This document shows, one piece after another, positions 25,317 to 34,243 of a DNA stretch of 64,000 nt. Position 1 is the first letter of the stretch. Each line of letters begins with the position of its first letter. The notes under the pieces are model-generated. The model had not been told where the DNA came from. It was given only the letters and a program-made list of their open reading frames with translations, and did not search any database. Where the stretch lies: assembly GCA_045655005.1 (NCBI GenBank), contig JAZOOJ010000007.1, forward strand, positions 277,555 through 341,554, in the 5' to 3' direction. The translations under genes were made by a program, and so were the position numbers. This DNA is from UMGS1908 sp045655005 (GTDB lineage: Bacteria > Bacillota > Clostridia > Christensenellales > UBA1242).

Positions 25317-28300
25317 TTATCTGTTATTAATTGCATCAATTGGTTTTTTCTTAGCAATTTTGTAAACTGGAAGCAAACTTGAAAGGAATGCAACAAACAC
25401 ACTTACGCCAAAGATTAACAATACTTGACGGATTTCAGTTGATAACAATACAAGTTCAATTCCAAGTTTTTTGATAAGAACATCGCTTACAACCGCACTT
25501 ACAACAAACGTTGCAATGGTTGCAAGAACAAAGTTGATCATTGCAATAACAAAACTTTCGTTAAAGAAGATTCCAAATACATCACTACTTCTGGCACCTA
25601 ACGCACGAAGAATACCAATTTCACGCTTTTTATAAGATATAGAAGTTGAAATAAAATTCATTAGCAATAGCCCTGCAAATGCAGCAAAGCCAACACCTAC
25701 CCAAACTATATATTTTGTAAAAATTGATATTGTTTCTCCAAAAGTATCTAGCATTCCAGTTGCATTATTTTGAACTGTATACTTAGTATTGTCTTCATTA
25801 AAGGTTTCACAATATTTAATAAATCTTTCATTAACCACATTATCGTCAGTAAGAATTGCCATTGTCATATCTGCACAACCAGATAACTTTGATTTAATAG
25901 CCTCCAATGTTGATGCCGACACGAATTTTGAATCATAATTTGAAGTATAACCAACAACTGTAAATGTAAACAATGTTGTCGGATTATCGCTATCTCCAAT
26001 ATTTAAATCAATTGTAAGCCCTTCATTAATCAAGGCAATAAGTTCTTCGTCATTTGCCGCAACATTTCTTAAAACATCTGCTGGAACAATAATTTCATTA
26101 TCTTCCAAATTAATATCACACCCAACAAGTTGTTTGCCAGCCTTTAAGTATTTTATGCTTGCCCTATTTTCATAGAACCAATCCCATCGACATTCTGAAT
26201 TCCTATTCTCTAATGTCGATTGAACAGTCCCAGCCTGAACAGAATAATTTCCTGGATAAGCCGTGCCCGTTTCGCTTCCATAAGAATATTCAATAGTTGA
26301 ACGATGTGAGTTAAAATATTCAACATCTTTTGAAGATAATATTGGTTGCCAAATACTATTTAAATATCCTACAACGGTATACTCTTTTACAACTGAGGCA
26401 GGAGCCCCCTTCATTAAGCGAATCTTAAATGGGGTTTCGCTGTTAATCATTTCTTGTAATTGACTTTCTGTTTTATTTATTTTACTAATCATATTTCCAT
26501 CAAGAATAATTTCACCCTCATTTAGATCTACAACTTGTCCATTTTTGAAAAGATTTCCACCTTTATAGTAACCATTATTAAGCAATTCATTTGCATACAT
26601 AGATACTTTTGCACCAAATGCACCGCTTAATGTATTAATTCCATTTAAAATACCACTTCCGCCATATAGATGTGTTTCGCCTTTCATAACCTCTATGCTC
26701 ATATTAGGCATTTTATCTGCATATGACAGACTGTCTTGTTCTGAAATAAACAACATAGATGCCATACTTACAGCAATTTCTTCCCTAATTTTTTCTTGCA
26801 ATTCATAATCTGAATTTAGTTGTTCAGTTGAATAAGAAGAATATTTAGACAAATCCGTCTTATCGTCAACAATTCCAACAATTGTATAATAAGCTGAATT
26901 ATGTGTTGTATAATCATACATACTTATTTTGTTATATGCACCACCCACAACATCTCCATAATTTTTAACCTTTTCAGGATTGTTGTTTTTTAATGCATTG
27001 TACATATGACTGGTAATAGCAATCTCACGTGTTTGTGACGGCATCTTTCCATGCAAAATTGAAAGTCCAAATTTTTCGACTTTATCTTCTGGCAAATACA
27101 TCATACCACCACAATATATAGAATTTAAAACATTGCCATCCATTTCCAGCCCCTCAAACGACAATGAACTTCCTTGCGAATATCCCCAAGGAGTACCAAA
27201 AGCTCGACCCGAATTAACAATATTTAGAAATTCAATTTCTGGAAATTGTTCTTTTAGTGCTTCGGTATCAGCTGTTGTCCAAGGCATTCCCATTGCATAT
27301 TGGTCATTATATGGGACTTGCTTTAATAATTTTACATACGGAGAATCAAATTTTTCAACAGTGCTCCAAACAGCATTTGGCCTGTTGAAACTTGCCAAAG
27401 TATCAATCACACCAAAAAGTGCAAACGCAATAAACGAAAGTAAAATTGTAAAGACTAATTTTGCCTTCTTATGTTTTAAACCACTTACACCCATTTTAAA
27501 TGAGTCTTTAAATTTAAGCCTTGATTTAATAAGCTTAAATTTCTTTGGGTCATATTGTTGTTTTACAACATCTTCTGGGGTTGTGTCCTTAAATACTTCT
27601 TTATTCCCTTCATCTGTGATAGCGTTTGCCTTTTTCATATCAGCATTTGCCCTTTCAGATAAGCAAATAATTGTATCGCCTTCTTCTGAGTTCTTCATAA
27701 TCTCTTTAAAGATTATTTCCATATCTTCTCTGCTTGGCTTTTGACCTTTTTTAATATGAATTATTTCATTGTCAATGACACTGATTCCTGACGATGTTTT
27801 AACTGCTTGAACTTCTTTTTTCGTTACGTCACGAATAATTTGTCCATCTTTAAGTTCAATAATTCTATCGCCATAAATTTCAGCAAATTCACGGTCGTGT
27901 GAAACGATAATAACAAGTTTTTCCCTTGAAAGTTTCTTCAAAGTTTCCATAACTTGTTTACCAGTTCGGCTATCCAACGCTCCTGTTGGTTCGTCCGCCA
28001 TAATGATTTCAGGGTTTTTAATAAGCGCACGGGCAATAGCAACTCTTTGCTTTTGACCACCTGATAATTGATTTGGTTTTCTTTTTGCAAGATTTTCCAT
28101 TTCAACCATTTGCAATAATTCTTTTACCTTTGCTGGGCTTGGATTTTTACCTTGCAACTCAATGGCAAGCTCAAGATTTTTCGCAACGGTAAATTCTTCC
28201 AATACATTATACTCTTGGAAAATAAAGCCTATAAAGGTATTACGATAGCTATCAAAATCGCTTTGAGTAAATGCTTTACTTGATTTACCTTTGATAATAA

Positions 28301-28496
28301 TTTCACCCTTATCAAAAGTGTCAAGACCACCAATTGCGTTAAGCAATGTAGATTTACCAGAACCAGATTTACCAAGCAAAAATACAAGCCCAGTTTCTGG
28401 AAATGTTATAGACACATTATTTAAAGCAACAACTTCTTTAGTTTTTGACTTGTCTGTCAACTTATAGGTCTTTACGAGATTTCTGACTTCTAACAT
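25317..28496 (-). CDS. MacB-like ABC transporter, ATPase fused to FtsX-type permease
   Basis: This 1,059-residue protein has an N-terminal ATPase: Walker A GKSGSGKST, signature LSGGQKQRVAIARAL, Walker B IIMADEPTGALD. A linker follows, then one membrane span near 345-365, a very large extracellular domain of about 550 residues, and three C-terminal spans (about 930-1059) with the FtsX-type motif YKKREIGILRALGA. MacB-type proteins transmit ATP energy to the outside rather than moving substrate through the membrane, often for peptides. No separate permease gene is adjacent. AAGGAG precedes the ATG. Confidence 0.88.
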   Translation of the reverse strand: MLEVRNLVKTYKLTDKSKTKEVVALNNVSITFPETGLVFLLGKSGSGKSTLLNAIGGLDTFDKGEIIIKGKSSKAFTQSDFDSYRNTFIGFIFQEYNVLEEFTVAKNLELAIELQGKNPSPAKVKELLQMVEMENLAKRKPNQLSGGQKQRVAIARALIKNPEIIMADEPTGALDSRTGKQVMETLKKLSREKLVIIVSHDREFAEIYGDRIIELKDGQIIRDVTKKEVQAVKTSSGISVIDNEIIHIKKGQKPSREDMEIIFKEIMKNSEEGDTIICLSERANADMKKANAITDEGNKEVFKDTTPEDVVKQQYDPKKFKLIKSRLKFKDSFKMGVSGLKHKKAKLVFTILLSFIAFALFGVIDTLASFNRPNAVWSTVEKFDSPYVKLLKQVPYNDQYAMGMPWTTADTEALKEQFPEIEFLNIVNSGRAFGTPWGYSQGSSLSFEGLEMDGNVLNSIYCGGMMYLPEDKVEKFGLSILHGKMPSQTREIAITSHMYNALKNNNPEKVKNYGDVVGGAYNKISMYDYTTHNSAYYTIVGIVDDKTDLSKYSSYSTEQLNSDYELQEKIREEIAVSMASMLFISEQDSLSYADKMPNMSIEVMKGETHLYGGSGILNGINTLSGAFGAKVSMYANELLNNGYYKGGNLFKNGQVVDLNEGEIILDGNMISKINKTESQLQEMINSETPFKIRLMKGAPASVVKEYTVVGYLNSIWQPILSSKDVEYFNSHRSTIEYSYGSETGTAYPGNYSVQAGTVQSTLENRNSECRWDWFYENRASIKYLKAGKQLVGCDINLEDNEIIVPADVLRNVAANDEELIALINEGLTIDLNIGDSDNPTTLFTFTVVGYTSNYDSKFVSASTLEAIKSKLSGCADMTMAILTDDNVVNERFIKYCETFNEDNTKYTVQNNATGMLDTFGETISIFTKYIVWVGVGFAAFAGLLLMNFISTSISYKKREIGILRALGARSSDVFGIFFNESFVIAMINFVLATIATFVVSAVVSDVLIKKLGIELVLLSTEIRQVLLIFGVSVFVAFLSSLLPVYKIAKKKPIDAINNR

Positions 28497-28573
28497 TAAA
28501 TTTCTCCTTTATTTATTAGCACTGTGATTATATAAATACATATTATTATATGACTATTACAATACTTAATAAA

Positions 28574-28619
28574 ACTATAACAAATCCCACAAAATCTTGT
28601 CAATAACTTTTATTGACAA
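28574..28619 (-). promoter_or_regulatory. Promoter of the MacB-like gene with inverted repeat at -35
   Basis: On the - strand, TTGACA (28598-28603) and TATAGT (28574-28579) are separated by 18 bases. The -35 lies inside the inverted repeat TTGTCAAT-N7-ATTGACAA (28597-28619), a likely operator for an unidentified regulator. Confidence 0.6.
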
Positions 28620-28652
28620 TTTTTAAAAATCGAAATTAATTCATATCAATAC

Positions 28653-28681
28653 TTGACAAAGCACTTTTTGTGTGCTATTTT
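28653..28681 (+). promoter_or_regulatory. Promoter of the attenuated ABC exporter operon
   Basis: TTGACA (28653-28658) and TATTTT (28676-28681) are separated by 17 bases. The spacer holds CACTTTTTGTG (28662-28672), an imperfect dyad also found in the spacer of the XRE promoter near 42.94 kb. Confidence 0.7.
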
Positions 28682-28724
28682 GTTTATTAGTTAAATTTGA
28701 AAAATTTTAAGAGGAGGAAAACGT

Positions 28725-28787
28725 ATGATAAATGCGGTTATTTTTAGATTTAACAACTTAATATGTCATACGGACGGCTCTTTTTAG
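28725..28787 (+). CDS. Leader peptide, 20 aa, of the ABC exporter attenuator
   Basis: A short ORF with a strong AGAGGAGG ribosome binding site encodes MINAVIFRFNNLICHTDGSF. It lies about 45 bases after a good promoter. Its last codons (CAT ACG GAC GGC) are the 5' arm of an antiterminator, so ribosome position would decide the fate of the downstream terminator. The peptide also faintly resembles the N-terminus of HAD phosphatases (AVIFDxDG), with the nucleophile aspartate missing. A degraded gene start is therefore a weaker alternative. Confidence 0.55.
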   Translation: MINAVIFRFNNLICHTDGSF

Positions 28788-28857
28788 TATATAATACAAG
28801 TATATGTATATACTTTTTGCCTTCGTATGACTTATTCTAGCGAAGGCTTTTATTTTT
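28765..28857 (+). promoter_or_regulatory. Transcription attenuator (antiterminator/terminator switch)
   Basis: Terminator: GCCTTCG (28819-28825) pairs with CGAAGGC (28841-28847), then TTTTATTTTT. Antiterminator: 28765-28778 (GTCATACG GA c GGC) pairs with 28819-28831 (GCC TT CGTATGAC), giving 13 pairs including one G-U and one bulged C, and fully occupying the terminator's left arm. A local hairpin AGTATATA/TATATACT (28786-28814) lies between. A ribosome finishing the leader ORF would mask the antiterminator arm and allow termination. An early stall would free it and allow read-through to the exporter gene. Confidence 0.65.
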
Positions 28858-28936
28858 GTTGATCAGCCACAACTTTAATTTTGAAATAAAACCTTGCTAG
28901 AATATGAAAACAAATGTAATTTTTTTAGGAGGATTT

Positions 28937-30745
28937 ATGAAAAAGAATAATATTGGCATTAAAAGCTATCTTACACCTTATTGGTTCGTAATTTTGGTTT
29001 ACATATTGTCTATGATTATCGCCGGCGCTGTTTCAATTTATATGACAATACTCATGGCTGACGCTATTGAATATATTACACTTGGAATTTTTGACTTTGC
29101 CGTTAAGCTGATGCTTTTTGGAGTTTTACTCGCAATTTCAAGAAGAATTTGTTGGTCGCTTGCCTCGTTTCTATACAATATCTACAGTGTAAAAATTATG
29201 GCAAATTTAAACTCAGACCTTGCAAAACAAGCTTTTAAATTAAATTCAAGAACTTATACATCTCATGACACCGGCACTTTTGTTCAAAGAATTGTAAACG
29301 ACCCTGAACGAGTTGTTGACAGCCTTGCTTCAATAGTTGATATGATAACCGACATAATCTCGTCATTTGCTATGATCGTTTACATCTCTACATTGAACGT
29401 TTATGTATCTATTGTAATTTTGGCTTTAATTTTTGCATCCTTAATAATTGAAACAATAAGAGTTAAAGTCAGAAGAAAAACAAAGAAAGCCGTCAGAACA
29501 GCCAATGATAAAATAACATCACTTACAACCGAAATTGTAAGAAGTGAAAGAGATATTAAGTCATTAGCACTTGAAGACGAGCTTTCAGTTGTTTCTGATG
29601 AAAGTTATAATAAATATAAAAAAGCAGTTCTTAAACACACAAATTGCGACACCGCTTTTTGGTCTGCAAGGAATTTTTTAATTGAAATAGTAAATATTTT
29701 AACACTTATCCTTGCAATCGCACTTATGGATAAAGCATTGATTACTCTTGCATCATTTATGGTAATCTACTCTAACAGAAACAGTATTTACGACATCGTT
29801 TGGAGTATTGGCAATATCTCAAATAAATTTGTAGACATAAAGGTTTCAACCGACCGTATGTTCTCGCTTTTTGATGAAGACGAATTTGTAACCGATAAAT
29901 TTGGAAATATTTCACTTGACAATGTTAACGGTGATATTGAGTTTAAAAATGTTTCTTTTACCTACTACGAATATGAATACGAAGAAAACAAAAAAGATAA
30001 AAAAGCAAAAGCTAACAAGAAGAAAGAAAAAACTAAAAAATTAGTATCTGAAAATAAAATCTTTGAAAACTTGAATTTTAAAATCCCAAGAAACACAACC
30101 GTTGCTTTTGTTGGAAAATCAGGTTCAGGAAAATCTACAATTTTAAACTTAATTGCAAAAATGAATGAAGTTGAATCTGGCGAAATATTGATTGACGATG
30201 TAAATGTTAACGACCTTGACAAAACAACTTTAAGAAAAACCTTTTCACTGGTTAACCAATTCCCATATATCTTTGATATGACAATCAAAGAAAACCTAAA
30301 ACTTGCAAAACCAGAAGCAACAGACAAAGAAATTATTGAAGCAATAAAACTCGCATCATTAGACGAATTTGTAAATGGACTTCCACACGGAATTGACACA
30401 AAAGTTGGAGAAAGCGGTATTAAGCTTTCAGGCGGACAAAAACAAAGACTTGCAATTGCAAGGGCAATGCTTCGCCGTTCGTCTATTATTCTATTTGACG
30501 AATCAACAAGTTCTCTTGACAACTTCGCACAAGAAGAAGTTAAAAAGAGTATTGACGGTCTTAAAGGTACAAGCACAATTGTAATTGTTGCGCACAGGCT
30601 TTCAACCATTAAAGATTCAGACATTATCTTCTTCCTTGATGAAGGCAAGATAATTGACCAAGGGAATTTTGATCACTTGTATCAAAACAACGAAAAATTT
30701 CAAAGAATGTTCTTGGCTGAAAACATTGAAAAATTTAATTCGTAA
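28937..30745 (+). CDS. ABC exporter (half-transporter, TMD-NBD fusion)
   Basis: This 602-residue protein has six predicted spans in the first 300 residues and a C-terminal ATPase with Walker A GKSGSGKST, signature LSGGQKQRLAIARAM, Walker B IILFDESTSSLD and H-loop VAHRLSTI. It would act as a homodimeric exporter of a drug, peptide or lipid. A lysine-rich insert (NKKDKKAKANKKKEKTKK) sits just before Walker A. The start at 28937 is chosen for AGGAGG; an in-frame ATG at 28904 has no ribosome binding site. The upstream attenuator suggests induction by ribosome stalling. Confidence 0.88.
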   Translation: MKKNNIGIKSYLTPYWFVILVYILSMIIAGAVSIYMTILMADAIEYITLGIFDFAVKLMLFGVLLAISRRICWSLASFLYNIYSVKIMANLNSDLAKQAFKLNSRTYTSHDTGTFVQRIVNDPERVVDSLASIVDMITDIISSFAMIVYISTLNVYVSIVILALIFASLIIETIRVKVRRKTKKAVRTANDKITSLTTEIVRSERDIKSLALEDELSVVSDESYNKYKKAVLKHTNCDTAFWSARNFLIEIVNILTLILAIALMDKALITLASFMVIYSNRNSIYDIVWSIGNISNKFVDIKVSTDRMFSLFDEDEFVTDKFGNISLDNVNGDIEFKNVSFTYYEYEYEENKKDKKAKANKKKEKTKKLVSENKIFENLNFKIPRNTTVAFVGKSGSGKSTILNLIAKMNEVESGEILIDDVNVNDLDKTTLRKTFSLVNQFPYIFDMTIKENLKLAKPEATDKEIIEAIKLASLDEFVNGLPHGIDTKVGESGIKLSGGQKQRLAIARAMLRRSSIILFDESTSSLDNFAQEEVKKSIDGLKGTSTIVIVAHRLSTIKDSDIIFFLDEGKIIDQGNFDHLYQNNEKFQRMFLAENIEKFNS

Positions 30746-30750
30746 AATTA

Positions 30751-30782
30751 AAGTAGTAACACTAAATAAAGTGTTACTACTT
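30751..30782. terminator. Bidirectional terminator
   Basis: A perfect 13-bp stem AAGTAGTAACACT / AGTGTTACTACTT with loop AAATAA. Confidence 0.85.
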
Positions 30783-30784
30783 TT

Positions 30785-31744
30785 TTATTCTCCATCCCAC
30801 TCTTCTGGGTTAAATCTTGTCACTTTGTAAAGGCTTGCCAACTCTCTTAGATATTTATTTTTATTAAAATCTGGAATAAAGTCTTCAATTTTAAACAAAT
30901 TCACTTTTGCTAATTTCTCATTAAAAACAGTCTTGTCAAAACCAAAACCCGAACTCATTCTTAAATTTTCTTCCAAAGGTTTTAAAAACTTCCATCTTTC
31001 GCTTAATGTATTATGCAAAGAAGCAAATATTTGAGCCTGTTCATCAGTCCATTCTAAATTAAAATCATTATTACTTTCAATTGAAAAACCGCCATTCCCA
31101 AGGGTAGATAAATCAACAGAATAATTTTCCTTTGTGAACTCAACCCTTATTGCCTTTTTCAAAGATATTCCATTTACGCACAACCACCACGCAAGCACCG
31201 CATGCCCCAACAGACAAGAATAAGTATCTCCATTGGGCAAAATAAATAAGTTAACTTGCCTTTTAGGGTTAGTGGCAAGATTTCCCATTTTACCATCTAG
31301 ATATTGATAATTTTCATTAATTTCATCAAAATCATAACGTTTTACAATGTGCGGAAGTTTGAAATTCTCTGACTCATTTACCTGCGCAACGCCATCTTTT
31401 ACACTAAACAAACACCCTAAGAAATCTCGAACATATGCCCTTATAATAAGGTTTTGGCCTCTAAAATTTCCTACCGACATCAAATTATCACGCACAATTC
31501 CCAAAAAACTTTCTTTGTCTTCATTAATCACATCAATATAAGATGCAATAATTTGCATAATTTCTTCGTGTGCACCCCTATGATTTTCATCATTACGCAC
31601 AACATTTAAACCCTTTTCCTCCGCCTCGTCAGCCTTGTGGTCAATACCGTCAGATATTAAAAACATTTCGGGGTCAATATCATATTTTTTCAAAACCACA
31701 TCAATTTTTTGTACTAATTCATTAATTATTGCTTTATAATCCAT
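30785..31744 (-). CDS. Hypothetical protein, 319 aa
   Basis: No family is recognised. The protein is soluble and mixed alpha/beta. The N-terminus (IINELVQKIDVVLKKYDIDPEMF) is helical. The centre has NLFILPNGDTYSCLLGHAVLAWWLCVNG, a possible buried or catalytic region with one cysteine and one histidine. AGAGGA precedes the ATG and a consensus-like promoter lies just upstream, so it is expressed separately from the neighbouring GNAT gene. Confidence 0.6.
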   Translation of the reverse strand: MDYKAIINELVQKIDVVLKKYDIDPEMFLISDGIDHKADEAEEKGLNVVRNDENHRGAHEEIMQIIASYIDVINEDKESFLGIVRDNLMSVGNFRGQNLIIRAYVRDFLGCLFSVKDGVAQVNESENFKLPHIVKRYDFDEINENYQYLDGKMGNLATNPKRQVNLFILPNGDTYSCLLGHAVLAWWLCVNGISLKKAIRVEFTKENYSVDLSTLGNGGFSIESNNDFNLEWTDEQAQIFASLHNTLSERWKFLKPLEENLRMSSGFGFDKTVFNEKLAKVNLFKIEDFIPDFNKNKYLRELASLYKVTRFNPEEWDGE

Positions 31745-31771
31745 TTTTGTCCTCTTTAAATCTTTTATTTA

Positions 31772-31800
31772 AGTGTAACCTTCTTGCATAATCTTGTCAA
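31772..31800 (-). promoter_or_regulatory. Promoter of the 319-aa protein gene
   Basis: On the - strand, TTGACA (31795-31800) and TACACT (31772-31777) are separated by 17 bases. Confidence 0.65.
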
Positions 31801-31828
31801 ACATTTAAAAAAACAAGAATATTTATCG

Positions 31829-32362
31829 CTATTCTAAATCACTTTCCACAATTTCATAATACTTAACATTATAATATTGGTCAAACCTAAATTCGTGATC
31901 CCTGATTGTCCCAACATATTTCATTCCGCATTTTTCCATAACCCTACCACTTGCAGGATTAATATCAAAAAATCTGGCAATAATAGTATGCAATCCAAGT
32001 TTTTTAAATCCAAATTCCACCATTGCTTTTGCTGCTTCTGTTGCAATTCCTTGCTTCCAATATAGTCTTCCAACCCAATAACCCATCTCTGCACGTTTTG
32101 CCTTTGGGTTAATATCAATCAAAGAAACACAACCAACAACCTTATCTGGATTTTCTTTTAAGCAAATTGCAAATTCATAAGATTTTCCTTCTTTTTGATT
32201 TTGAGAATGTCCAGAAATCCACCCTTGTGCAACATCAAGCGTATATGGCCATGGCATACCAAGAGTTGTCTTTACAACCTCAAAATCATTACAGCATTCA
32301 TAAACATCAACTGAATCTTTGTCTACAAAATTTCTGATTATCAATCTGTTTGTTTCAATCAT
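31829..32362 (-). CDS. GNAT acetyltransferase (RimJ/RimL-like), cassette-array gene
   Basis: This 177-residue acetyl-CoA-dependent N-acyltransferase begins METNRLIIRNF-type (ETNRLIIRNFVDKDSVDVYE), carries the acetyl-CoA region GYWVGRLYWKQGIATEAAKAMVEFGF and ends in the usual NPASGRVMEKCGMKYVG. This is the RimJ/RimL layout. AAGGAG lies upstream. The substrate could be a protein N-terminus or a drug. It is the last gene of the row whose gaps carry ftsW-like 3' fragments. Confidence 0.88.
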   Translation of the reverse strand: MIETNRLIIRNFVDKDSVDVYECCNDFEVVKTTLGMPWPYTLDVAQGWISGHSQNQKEGKSYEFAICLKENPDKVVGCVSLIDINPKAKRAEMGYWVGRLYWKQGIATEAAKAMVEFGFKKLGLHTIIARFFDINPASGRVMEKCGMKYVGTIRDHEFRFDQYYNVKYYEIVESDLE

Positions 32363-32410
32363 AGCAACACACTCCTTTTATTGTTTACTTTAATATACCA
32401 CACAAACAAA

Positions 32411-32525
32411 AAAATGTATACACATTGATTACAACTTGCATACATTTTTAATAAAAATTTTGAATTTTACTTTTCCTACTTTGCAGATTGTTCCATACAA
32501 AGTATTTTTATGTTTACAACAATTT
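32411..32525 (-). pseudogene. ftsW-like 3' tail fragment (copy 4, shortest)
   Basis: Only the final codons remain (reading near LQSRKSKI, compare RSRKSRI and RQSRKVKF in the other copies), followed by the same hairpin family AAATGTATGCA...TGTATACATTT and a T-run on the - strand. It fills the gap between the 198-aa gene and the GNAT gene. Confidence 0.55.
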
Positions 32526-32551
32526 CTTTGTTTATTAATAGTATAAGGTTA

Positions 32552-33148
32552 TTAAGATTCACTTTCATTTCTAACAGAAATTTCTTTTTCCACTTCTTCT
32601 AAAACTACCCAATATTTCCCTTGACCAGAATATACAAGTTTTTTAACCTCTTTAGCCTCTTCTTCGTCTAATCCATGTTCTATGCGATCCACTTCCTCTA
32701 TAGGTATAGGTTGATTTTCTTCAGCCACCTTTTTGATTAAATCAAGAGTCTGATTATCTAACCCAGAAAATAATTCAGAATAGTTTTGATTTTCTACCGC
32801 CCTATCAATTATATAATTGGTTAAAATTACTCTTAGCTTAAACAACAGAACACTTTTCTCCATGGCTAAATCTTCGCAAGATGTATTCATTACTAAATTG
32901 GCCAACTGTTGAAGTTCACTGTTTGAAAGTTCCTTTAACTGCTTTTCTATACTATTTTCTATAACTGTCGAAATTTTTCCTGAAATTCCTAAACCCAAAT
33001 TTGCTTTTAATTGATTATCCACTGCCTTTTGCTTTTCTTTGTCAGTTATAGCCTTAATCATAGCATAGCTTCCATCTAGTTTGCATAATGTGGAAACCTT
33101 CATCATCAATTGCTTTGCAATTTTTGTAATTTTTTCTTCATTAACCAT
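32552..33148 (-). CDS. Hypothetical protein, 198 aa, cassette-array gene
   Basis: No family is recognised. The protein is soluble and almost wholly helical, with a lysine/glutamate-rich pattern (ITDKEKQKAVDNQLKANLG; SIEKQLKELSNSELQQLANLV; IPIEEVDRIEHGLDEEEAKEVKKLV). There is no signal peptide or membrane span. A perfect consensus promoter and AAAGGGG precede the start, so it is probably well expressed. Position among immunity-like and GNAT genes suggests an accessory or defensive role, which is inference only. Confidence 0.55.
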   Translation of the reverse strand: MVNEEKITKIAKQLMMKVSTLCKLDGSYAMIKAITDKEKQKAVDNQLKANLGLGISGKISTVIENSIEKQLKELSNSELQQLANLVMNTSCEDLAMEKSVLLFKLRVILTNYIIDRAVENQNYSELFSGLDNQTLDLIKKVAEENQPIPIEEVDRIEHGLDEEEAKEVKKLVYSGQGKYWVVLEEVEKEISVRNESES

Positions 33149-33175
33149 ATATTAATCCCCTTTAATATATATTTC

Positions 33176-33204
33176 ATTATACAATGAAACATATTTTTTG
33201 TCAA
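33176..33204 (-). promoter_or_regulatory. Perfect consensus promoter of the 198-aa gene
   Basis: On the - strand, TTGACA (33199-33204) and TATAAT (33176-33181) are separated by exactly 17 bases. Confidence 0.85.
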
Positions 33205-33214
33205 GTTTATAAAA

Positions 33215-33410
33215 CGAAAATGCATATAAGTCAATTAATTGTAGACATTTATAATAAAAATTTTAAATTCTACTTTTTCTGCTCCGCACATCTATATTCA
33301 ACACAGCCCTATCGCACTCATGAAAACTAGCAAACTTGTTGAGCCTGCCGAGATAAACGGAAGCGGTAATCCAGTTGGTGGGATTGAGCCTGTTAACATC
33401 TGTTATTGCA
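33215..33410 (-). pseudogene. ftsW-like 3' tail fragment (copy 1)
   Basis: Read on the - strand, it encodes TGSIPPTGLPLPFIS, AGSTSLLVFMSAIG and, after a one-base frameshift, VLNIDVRSRKSRI. This is the C-terminal signature of FtsW/SpoVE-type SEDS proteins (compare GxxPxTGxPLPFISxG). It begins directly after the stop of the GNAT gene at 33411 and is followed by a weakened version of the shared hairpin (AAATGTCTA...TATGCATTT). Confidence 0.75.
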
Positions 33411-33956
33411 CTATAAATTCCCCCACTCTTCTTTTAACAATCCATAACAATATAAATCTATAAACTTATCATTTTTATATCGTGCTTTTCTTTCAACCCC
33501 TTCTTGAACAAAACCTAATTTTTTAGCAAGATTTTTGCTTGATTCATTTCCGTCCCATATCACTATTGAAATTCTGTTCATCTGCAATTTTTCAAAAACA
33601 TATTTAACTAAACATTTAGTCGCCTCATAAGCAAAACCTTGTTTTTGAAATTTCGGGTTTAACCCCCAACCGATTTCGCACCATTTATGAGTTGTATTCC
33701 AGTCCTCAATAGAAACACTTCCAATCAACTTATTTTTATAAAACACACCCCAAATCAAATTTGGATCTTCTTTATCTTTATAACCTTTAATAATTGATTC
33801 TATTGTCTTTTTGTATTCTTCTTTTGTTTTCGCTTTACTTGGTAAATGGTCATGATAAACATCTTGGCTCTTCCACTCTGCATAATCATCAATATCATCA
33901 AAAGATAATTTTTTCAAAACTAATCTATCAGTTTTCAATTCAATAACTTCAATCAT
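33411..33956 (-). CDS. GNAT acetyltransferase, cassette-array gene
   Basis: This 181-residue GNAT protein starts ELKTDRLVLKKLSFDDIDDYAEW, has the acetyl-CoA segment IGWGLNPKFQKQGFAYEATKCLVKYVF and ends with NESSKNLAKKLGFVQEGVERKARYK. It is the RimJ/RimL subgroup but clearly diverged from the GNAT at 31829. GGGAGA precedes the start. The -10 region TATAAT lies about 30 bases upstream, in the tail of the preceding repeat copy. Substrate unknown. Confidence 0.86.
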   Translation of the reverse strand: MIEVIELKTDRLVLKKLSFDDIDDYAEWKSQDVYHDHLPSKAKTKEEYKKTIESIIKGYKDKEDPNLIWGVFYKNKLIGSVSIEDWNTTHKWCEIGWGLNPKFQKQGFAYEATKCLVKYVFEKLQMNRISIVIWDGNESSKNLAKKLGFVQEGVERKARYKNDKFIDLYCYGLLKEEWGNL

Positions 33957-33997
33957 AATTTATCTCCCATTGCTCACATTATATCATATAAAAATAA

Positions 33998-34203
33998 AAA
34001 ATGTATACGAATTGACTACAATTTGTATACATTTATATTCAAAAAATATTAAATTTCACTTTTCTAGATTGTCGGTCTACATTTAGTACCACCCCTATTA
34101 CCAACATAAAGACTAGTAAACTTGTTGACCCTGCACTTATGACAGGCAGCTAAAGTCCAGTTGGCGGAATGATACCTGTTAACATCAGTTATTGTATTAT
34201 AAA
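33998..34203 (-). pseudogene. ftsW-like 3' tail fragment with terminator (copy 2, best preserved)
   Basis: On the - strand it reads TGIIPPTGL, a stop codon, LPVISAGSTSLLVFM and LVIGVVLNVDRQSRKVKF, all in one frame apart from the single in-frame TAG. A terminator follows: AAATGTATAC / GTATACATTT (33999-34034) with a T-rich tail. This is the clearest copy of the repeated unit of ftsW C-terminus plus terminator. Confidence 0.8.
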
Positions 34204-34243
34204 ATTTTCAATAAAAAAAGAGCAAAATTATTGCTCTTTTTTA

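Noticed and set aside
28904..28936. Alternative upstream start of the ABC exporter
   Set aside because: The in-frame ATG at 28904 has no ribosome binding site, while AGGAGG precedes the ATG at 28937.
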